Source of the DNA: Collodictyon triciliatum
Taxonomy: Eukaryota > CRuMs
NCBI GenBank assembly: GCA_043381765.1
Contig: JBHJMP010000531.1
Coordinates: forward strand, 1 to 23,098
DNA: 23,098 bases
Direction of reading: 5' to 3'
In this document: piece after piece, positions 16,374 through 23,098 of the stretch
How positions within the stretch are numbered: position 1 is the stretch's first letter
Layout: each line of letters begins with the position of its first letter
Program-made: the position numbers and the translations under genes
Notes under the pieces: model-generated
Database searches by the model: none
What the model was told of the DNA's origin: nothing
What the model saw: the letters and a program-made list of their open reading frames with translations, nothing else

Positions 16374-19300
16374 ATGGAGTCGCTGCGTGTGGTTGTTAAT
16401 GCCGACAAGGATCGATTTGACCTCATGTTCGAAAGCCATGGCCACGGGGAAGAGCACGGCAGACTCACAGAATACCTTGAGGTAATGGATACTTTCCTCT
16501 TTTCTTTATTCATTCGGCTTTCACTCCACAAGCACAATGGTTTGAACCATTAAAAAAGAAAAGAAAAAAGAGGCAGTTACATACATTCTACTTGTCTATT
16601 TCCCCCGACTCAACGCACTGTCCTCGGTCGATCCGAATCACCACTTTTTTATGCTGACAAATTGAGTTTATATATATTTTACAAGCTCAGTATATATCAA
16701 CAGAGTTCGGTTGAAAACAAGACTAAATACTCGAAGCAGAATACAAGGACAGAAGTAACCTAACGAACAAGCTACCTATCAATAACTTATCTTTCAAATG
16801 TAGTGGGCTTCAAAAACGGCCCAGGATTGCTTTCAGGATGGAACGAGCCTTCCTCGCAATGTGGCTGGAGAGCTTGAAAATCTGGTCGGAATCGGGGCCA
16901 AGTGCCGTGTTGCACTGGACGAGGCCTCAAAGAAGAAAATGTTTCGGCCAGGGTCAAGCCTGAAGACACGCAGAAAAAAGATAGAGACTTACGTCCAAGA
17001 AATACACAGCGCGTTTCAGATTCTGGGTGCGGCCATGGATCAGGTTTGACTGGGTAGATAGATTCATTAAAGAAAAATATTTGTATTGTATTGAGGTGTA
17101 TAGATTAAAGCAGATTGAGATTATTATATATCATTTAGCCGCATTGTTTATTTTATATTATTCTGAATTGAATTGCAATGTATCGCCCTTTTCCGTTTGT
17201 AATTCATTTTATCCAAAAAAAGGAATACCAAAAAAAGCACCCCCTTTCCGAACATGATGACTTTATCAAACGAACCAAAAAAATTTGCATATTCGAAAGT
17301 GACATTAAATATGCGATCATCTCATATTATCTCCTCGTTTTGTGATAACAGGTTTGATACTTTAAATATTAGGCTCAAACCCGCGGAAAATCACCGTCCA
17401 TAGCAAGTGGGACCCGTGGAGATTTCAATCAAATTGAATTTTCGAGTCTCATATTCATGACAGAGGTATCTATGAAAGTTTTTTTCATCGAATTATTTTA
17501 TATGTATTCATCATAAAAATTTCAAAAGCATACACATCAGACTAGCATGTTTTTTTTTTTATGAATTCTCTAAAGCACATCGAAAACATTCTTATATGTA
17601 ATGAGCAAATTTGAATTACATTCATTGCTCAAAGCCATTCCCCATCAAGCTCTTCTCCATCATGTCAAATAAACTGAAAAGAACCCGAAAAAATTACATA
17701 CATGGCTCCTTTTTACAACATTCATTTCAATATTCTGTAAAATAGCTAAGAACCGGAGAATCAAGTATTCTGTACGAAGGTGTTTACAAAGGAAATAAAG
17801 TAGCAATAAAAAAGCTCACATGTTTTGTAAACGAGGAGCTTCTTGAACTCATGAAAAGAGAGGCTCGAGTCAGATCTTTTTCCTTTCAAAATCACTATAT
17901 CGTAATATTATCAATGCTGAGACTTATAATTTTCGATTCTGATGTTGGGCTAATGCTTAAACTTTTCTTCGATTCTAATAGCAATATCAAACCTAGATGT
18001 CTTTTACACTCAAGCACCCTTGTATCGCCCATCTTTATGGGGTCTGTGTAGAGAATGACAACTACTGTTTTGTAACCGAACTCATGGACAAAACGAGTCT
18101 TCGAGAAATGATAAAATCAGGAATTGTAAGTTTTGTTCAATCTAATGGAGGAACATTAACCAATATGATGATGCTGTTTCATGGGTTTTATTTATTTTTC
18201 ATTTACATTCGGCACAACATCATAAGGAGCACACGCCCTGGGTTCGTAGGTTAACTATACTGAAAGAAGCTGCTCAGGCTATGAAATTCCTACACAGCCG
18301 GAATATCTTGTTTCACAATCTGAATTCTTCATTCATATTGATCAATTCCAAGAACGAGGTCTGTTCGAACCAGATTTATATTACCGCCACACGTTATTTT
18401 ATATTGAAAATAGCAAGACTCAGTTCTGACAATCCATTGAGGTTTTTTTATGCAGGCTTTCTGGATTCTGTCCAACACATTTATTTATTATTTATTTACT
18501 ATTATGATATCATTTATCGTATTTTTCTATTATACCAGGTGAAGCTCAGTTATTTTGGCGCAAACGTAAGTAAAGAGAGCACTTTCTTATTTCCAGCCTT
18601 AAACACGATCAACCTGAAAGCTAATGAAGAGCGATCGACACATGGACGAGCGGCAGAAGAAAGGAAGGGAATGATGATTGATGTTCTTCGCTTCGGAATT
18701 ATTCTGTGGGAAACTTGGACTTCCAAGGTAATTATTTTCAGTCGATACAAAAAATCATTGTGCTTTAACCATTATTTATTTTGTGGCATAAAGAACGCAT
18801 GAAATTATACCTCTTCGCCACGCTCTATCCAACAAAGGAAAAGAAAAGAAAAGAAAAGTCACTAAAATAAGGAAAATATCGATACAGCTATTTTACGATC
18901 TAAGCCCTGCTGAGCGTGAAAAAGTTATATCTCTTGAAGATATATCTCTTTATCAGCTCAAAAGAAATCTACCACCCCAAGGATACGACTCGATCCTGCG
19001 CTCATGTTTTACTCAGTCTCCTCAGGAATGTCCCGACTTTACGCTTATTTTGGAATCTTTAACACAGATAGCCGACGAAACGTCAGGTAGTCGAATGATT
19101 CATAAATGCAGATAATTGATATACATATAGAATGGCCAATCTTTTCCTTTTTCCTTTTTCCTTTTTCCTTTTTCTTTTTTCCTTTTTCCTTTTTCTTTTT
19201 CTTTTTCCTTTTTTTTTTTTATGTAAAATATGAACCTTTTTAACTGGGAGCATCGCCTATGCCATTAAAATGATCTTTAATGACTTTATCATTGCATTTC

Positions 19301-22300
19301 CCATAATCGTTTTCGATTTCCAAACACATGTAAATAATCGCTCATATGTCAGCTGTAAAAATTACCCCACTTTCAATCGCCCTTTTCCTTTTCGTAATAT
19401 TTTTTGAAATAAAATTAATCAAAAAGACACTTCATCTGCCCCGTCCCGAACCCCTGGAATAAGTCCATCGGTGTCTTCATATGCCCTGGCTGCAACAACT
19501 CGATTGTCTCCTCCTGAAACCCCTCATGTGGAAGTGATTAAAGCGCTCGACCATGCCATAGGAAACATGGCTGAAAAGAAGCTTGACCAAGCACAAATGC
19601 TGCTGCAGGATTTAGTTGGTTCCCATGGTAACCACGTTGCTGGATTGATTATACTGAGACTTCTCTATCAACACCATCCGTCTGTTATTCCTCTTCCAAG
19701 AGCAAAAGATATTTGTGAGGATATTGTGAATCGCGCCCAAGCATGCTCTCCTGAAAAGAAACAAGAGTCGAAGGAAATATTGGATAATTTCTTTGCAGAG
19801 AGTAAAGGCTGCAAAACAAACAAGGACTCTCTCACAGTAGTGATTTATGGACAGTATCTGGAATGCATAGTGAATGACCCACAAGGAAGCTTTGAGTGCT
19901 ATTTACTCGCCGCAAAAAGTGGATCTGCTTATGGGCAGAACGAAGTCGGACTATGTTACACAATCGGATACGGTGTTCATCAGAGCTTTGTGGAAGCGTT
20001 CATGTGGTTTCAGAAGGCTGGAGAGCAAGGAGATGCAGACGCGTTGAACAATATAGGAAACTGCTACTACAATGGAAAGGGTGTAGCCACAAGTTATCCA
20101 GATTCTGTAGAGTATTATTCAAAAGCAGCAGAGCTCGGACATGGGACAGCTATCAACAATCTTGGATTCTGCGCTGAAACTGGGTTTGGGATGGAAAAAG
20201 ATGTCAAAGCAGCATTCAAGTACTATCTCAAATCTGCTGATTATGGCATAGGAAATGCACAGAATGATGTTGGAAATTGCTTTATGAAAGGAACAGGGAC
20301 AGAAAAAAATCCGCAACAGGCCGTGGCGTGGTACAAAAAAGCTGCTGAACAAAAACACCCGGACGGGTCGTTCAACTTTGCCAACTGTTTGGAAAATGGT
20401 ACTGGAATACAAAAATCCATCACAGATGCAGTCAAATATTACAAGGTTTCCTGTGCGGCATCCTATGCCCCTGCCTTATTCCGATTGGCCAAACTCTATC
20501 TCACAGAAGAAAGCCTGGGTATGAAGGCACACGACGCTATAAAATTACTAAAGAAATCTGCATCTCAAGGATATGGAGAGGCGGTGTATGAACTAGGACG
20601 GTGCTTTGAAGATGGCATTGGAGTTACAAAGAGCGCGCCGGATGCACTGAAGTGGATTAAACGTGCCTCTGAACTTGAAGTTCCTGCCGCTCAATTCCAT
20701 TTGGGCGGGATGCATGAATCTGGGACGGGAGGTCTTGTACAGAACTATGCGGAGGCATACAAGCTTTTCCGTCGGTCAGCAGAACACGGATACGGAGATG
20801 CCCAAAGCAAGGTCGGAAGCTACTACCGAGATGGGCGTGTTGTGCAGCAGAATCTTCGAGAAGCCATCAAATGGTACGAGGCCGGAGCTAAGCAAGGAAA
20901 TTCGAATGCGCAATACAACCTTGGATGCTGCTACGAAAAGGGCCAAGGCGTCCCGCAGTCTTACGAAAAGGCGTTTGAGTACTATCGACTTTCTGCCGAT
21001 CAAGGCAACTACCGCGGAGAAAACAATTTAGGATACTGCTATAAAAATGGACGTGGGGCCAGAGCTGATGCTGCTGAAGCTGTGCGATGGTACACAAAAT
21101 CAGCTGAGAAGGGATACGCTGTGGCACAAAACAATCTTGGGAGTTGCTTCTACTTTGGTCACGGAGTTTCACGGGATTTCGATAAGGCCATAGAATGGTT
21201 TACGAAAGCAGCAGAGAAAGGAAACCACGGAGCTCAATATAACCTGGGAGTGAGCTATGCGAAAGGACGGGGAGTTCCCTGTGACCTTGGCAAGGCACTC
21301 GAATGGTTTGCAAGAGCTGCGGAGCAAGGAAACCCGGATGCTCAATACAACTTGGGAATCTGCTATGCTAGTGGGCAGGGCGTAGTAAAGAACTCAACAG
21401 AGGCCTGCAAGTGGTTCACAAAGGCTGCGGAGCAAGGAAATGCAGATGCCCAAAACAACCTTGGAATGTGCTATGAGCGAGGGGATGGCACCTTTCATAG
21501 CACAGACGAGGCCATTAAGTGGTACAGAAAAGCAGCAGAGCAGAATAATATCCAAGCACAGTATAATCTCGCGCTATGCTATACAATCTACATGGAGGAC
21601 GAAGCGCTACACAAGGAGGCGATCTATTGGTTCAAGAAGGCAGCGGCGAGCGGGGAATGCAACGCGCAGTACAATCTGGGAGTGTGTTATGCAAGCGGGC
21701 GTGGAGTTGACAAGAACGTGGGAGAGTCTGTGAATTGGTTTATGAAGGCAGCAGAGCAAAACCACCCAGATGCACAGTTCAACCTCGGATGCTGCTTTGC
21801 GCAAGGGAAAGGTATTGCACGAGACTACAAAGAGGCAGTGCGGTGGTTCAAGAAAGCGGCTGAGTCTGGAGACCCAAACTCCCTCTACAATCTGGGCATT
21901 TGTTACGCAAGCGGCAAAGGCACGGAGCAGAATCTGGCAGAGGCCATGAAGTGCTATCGCGGGGCTGCTCAGCAAGGCCATCTCGAGGCGCAAAGCAGCC
22001 TCGGCTTGTGTCTCTTCAAGGGCCGCGGAACGCCACAGAACTTTGAAGAAGCTGTGCGCTGGTTCAAGAAAGCAGGAGAGAAAGGCAACGCGACTGGTCA
22101 GGCGTACTACGGCTTTTGTCTTGAAAATGGCCATGGAATCCAAGACAATCGGCGCGAGGCAGTTCGCTGGTACCGGATGGCCGCGGCGCAAGGCAATGAG
22201 TTTGCAAAGACGCAGCTTGCAAAGTTGGGCGAGTCTGTTGCACCTCCCAATCACCATCCTCATCACAGCAACAATCACAACCACAGCCAGCAGCAGGCCG

Positions 22301-22350
22301 CTGGGGATGGAGACTTCCGCCCGATTCCTGGGCTTGGGCGGCTCTTCTAA
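16374..22350 (+). CDS. TKL-like pseudokinase with about 22 Sel1-like repeats
   Basis: Nine exons, 16374-16481, 16837-17043, 17373-17465, 17746-17868, 17997-18125, 18227-18358, 18539-18727, 18888-19086 and 19427-22350, join in phase to a 1,367-residue protein (TAA at 22348-22350). Residues 1-136 are helical (for example ENLVGIGAKCRVALDEASKK, KKIETYVQEIHSAFQILGAA). Residues 137-393 form a protein kinase fold of TKL type. Sel1 repeats fill about 530-1325, and a His/Asn/Gln-rich tail ends in FRPIPGLGRLF. The ATP-site Lys (VAIKK) is kept, but catalytic-loop HRD is FHN and DFG is YFG, so phosphotransfer is unlikely. Sel1 arrays scaffold complexes, for example in ER-associated degradation and signalling. 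No signal peptide is seen, so it is probably cytosolic. An earlier in-frame ATG at 16302 exists but adds a hydrophobic, Leu-rich stretch and is less likely. Confidence 0.9.
17746..19086 (+). other. Pseudokinase domain of the Sel1-repeat protein
   Basis: Subdomains read from the spliced frame: degenerate Gly loop TGESSILYEGVYKGNKVAIK with the Lys kept; a helix with LLELMKREAR; LKHPCIAHLYGVCVENDNY; the hinge FVTELMDKTSLREMIKSG; VRRLTILKEAAQAMKFLHSR; the catalytic loop NILFHNLNSSFIL in place of a canonical HRDLKxxN; KLSYFGAN in place of DFG; IDVLRFGIILWETWT (subdomain IX); and CFTQSPQECPDFTLILESL (C-lobe end, normally C-W-x-x-x-P-x-x-R-P-x-F). Catalytic Asp, Lys and Asn of the loop and the metal-binding Asp are all replaced. 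Confidence 0.85.
19139..19222. repeat. (CCTTTTT)n repeat
   Basis: 7-bp imperfect tandem repeat in the last intron (19087-19426) of the pseudokinase-Sel1 gene, just upstream of its giant last exon. A shorter (AAAAG)n run sits at about 18838-18857 in the preceding intron. Confidence 0.85.
19861..22230 (+). other. Sel1-like repeat array, about 22 units
   Basis: Consecutive 36-residue units of the form EAxxWFxKAAEQGNxDAQYNLGxCYxxGxGVxxN, all in a single exon. Well-formed examples start KALEWFARAAEQGNPDAQYN and EAVRWFKKAAESGDPNSLYN. Irregular units: one with SLGMKAHDAIKLLKK and no GxGV turn, one with GMHESGTGGLVQNY (a one-residue insertion), and one with CYTIYMEDEALHK in place of the GxG turn. 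Most turns have a Cys three residues after the NLG (NLGxCY). The array forms a right-handed alpha-solenoid. Confidence 0.95.
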
Positions 22351-22748
22351 GTCCGGATTCACCCTCTCCTTTTTGGTTTTGTCTTCTTTTCTTTTTTTTT
22401 TTTCCTACGCCTCCTGACTATCTATCATTTCCCTTCTCTACTTTCTTCCCATCCTTGTTTTAATATATTCTAAGTGCATATTCATGAAGTTGTGACAGGA
22501 GGCTGTCCTGATGGGTGTTTGAACTTTGTTTTCTCAGTTTATCTCGTTAATTGGGGCTGAGCCAAGGAGAGATGCAACTGTCACGCTTCGGAATCGTGAT
22601 GAGTGCTGCGCCTGAACCCCTCTTTTCTTTTTATCTTTTATCTCGAGTGTTTTAAAGGAACAGATACACGCGTGCATTGCAAGTAGCAGTCAGTTCTTCT
22701 GTTTCAAACGCTGGCGCAGAAAACCTCCTGAGTTACATGAAAGTCTAG
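22351..22748. other. Spacer after the Sel1 gene
   Basis: 3' flank of the pseudokinase-Sel1 gene and 5' flank of the next + strand gene. It starts with a pyrimidine/T-rich tract (22370-22405). No canonical AATAAA is seen; an AATATA at about 22462 is the closest variant. Nothing else recognisable. Confidence 0.5.
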
Positions 22749-22991
22749 GAAACCCGAGCAAGGAAGCCGCCTACAAGTCTGTCTGATCGGACAGTATTTT
22801 TGCACGGGGTCGAGCAAGTCGTTTACGACAAGAACAAGGCCCGCAGACTCACAGATGTGCTCGCCTCCTTCTTGAAAGCGAACAAAATTTGCGAAGAGTC
22901 CATCCAACTGCGCTTACCGGACAGCGAAGGTATTTGCCTGATCGCCTTCCGCACTGCAGAAAACGCCCGAAAGCTTGTGGAGCTGAAGCAG
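22749..22991 (+). CDS. Internal exon of a gene running off the right edge (RRM-like)
   Basis: Starting after an AG at 22747-22748, a frame runs 81 codons, without stop, to CAG|GTAAGT, a perfect donor at 22992. It reads TVFLHGVEQVVYDKNKARRL, TDVLASFLKANKI, and ICLIAFRTAENARKLVELKQ. The layout (beta strand, helix, a strand with an aromatic residue, helix) is RRM-like. The pattern V-x-x-x-x-V-x-V-x-x-x-K-x-x-x-L near the N-terminus recalls the RRM of eIF3b, but similarity is weak. The exon could begin later, at 22792. Translation start and the following exon are not established; an acceptor near 23041 may open one. Confidence 0.45.
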
Positions 22992-23098
22992 GTAAGTTTG
23001 ATCGATATTACGATCAGCTTCAGCAGAAGTAAACCAACAGAGACCTCGGTGATGCTCTACCAACTACCGCTGGACGTGTGGCCGCAACTCCTTCGTGA

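Noticed and set aside
18566-18596. 31-base GTAAGT...CCAG intron inside the pseudokinase exon
   Set aside because: It is too short for this genome, is not a multiple of three, and removing it would break a frame that runs on into the conserved DVLRFGIILWE motif.
20119-22362. Minus-strand frames opposite the Sel1 exon, including one of 251 codons
   Set aside because: They are antisense shadows of a well-supported 959-codon open frame with clear Sel1 repeats.

Overview
The window comes from a nuclear genome of an intron-rich eukaryote, most likely a unicellular protist. It has GT-AG introns of roughly 50-450 nt, many microsatellites in introns and spacers, eukaryote-only domain families (heat shock factor, Dbl/PH RhoGEF, TKL-type kinase) and standard stop codons (TAA, TAG and TGA all end reconstructed genes). 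I cannot assign a lineage from sequence alone. Two 100-N runs are scaffold gaps. All exon models were built by eye from splice signals, open frames, phase matching and domain similarity.

Layout, left to right: (1) the 3' end of an unrecognised + strand gene (69-425). (2) A very large minus-strand gene (1181 to about 11.4 kb, 40 visible exons). Joined in phase, it encodes a kelch propeller, a Ser-rich linker, a winged-helix (OST-HTH/LOTUS-like) segment, a coiled coil, a Dbl-homology (RhoGEF) domain, a PH domain and about eight MORN repeats. The order propeller-DH-PH-MORN is that of the ALS2/alsin family, but the N-terminal propeller is kelch rather than RCC1 and there is no VPS9 domain. (3) A minus-strand heat shock transcription factor gene (12843-14981, four exons), strikingly GC-rich, with a TATA box and a well-formed heat shock element upstream. 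(4) Divergently, a + strand gene (16374-22350, nine exons) for a helical N-terminus, a TKL-like pseudokinase and about 22 Sel1-like repeats. (5) The first visible exon of a further + strand gene at the right edge (RRM-like, possibly eIF3b; weak).

The RhoGEF probably links small-GTPase activation to membranes (PH, MORN) and to protein scaffolding (kelch). The Sel1/pseudokinase protein is probably a non-catalytic scaffold. The heat shock factor looks able to bind its own promoter. No pathway connecting the three large genes is shown by the sequence. The main finding is the kelch-wHTH-DH-PH-MORN protein; the second is the pseudokinase-Sel1 protein.
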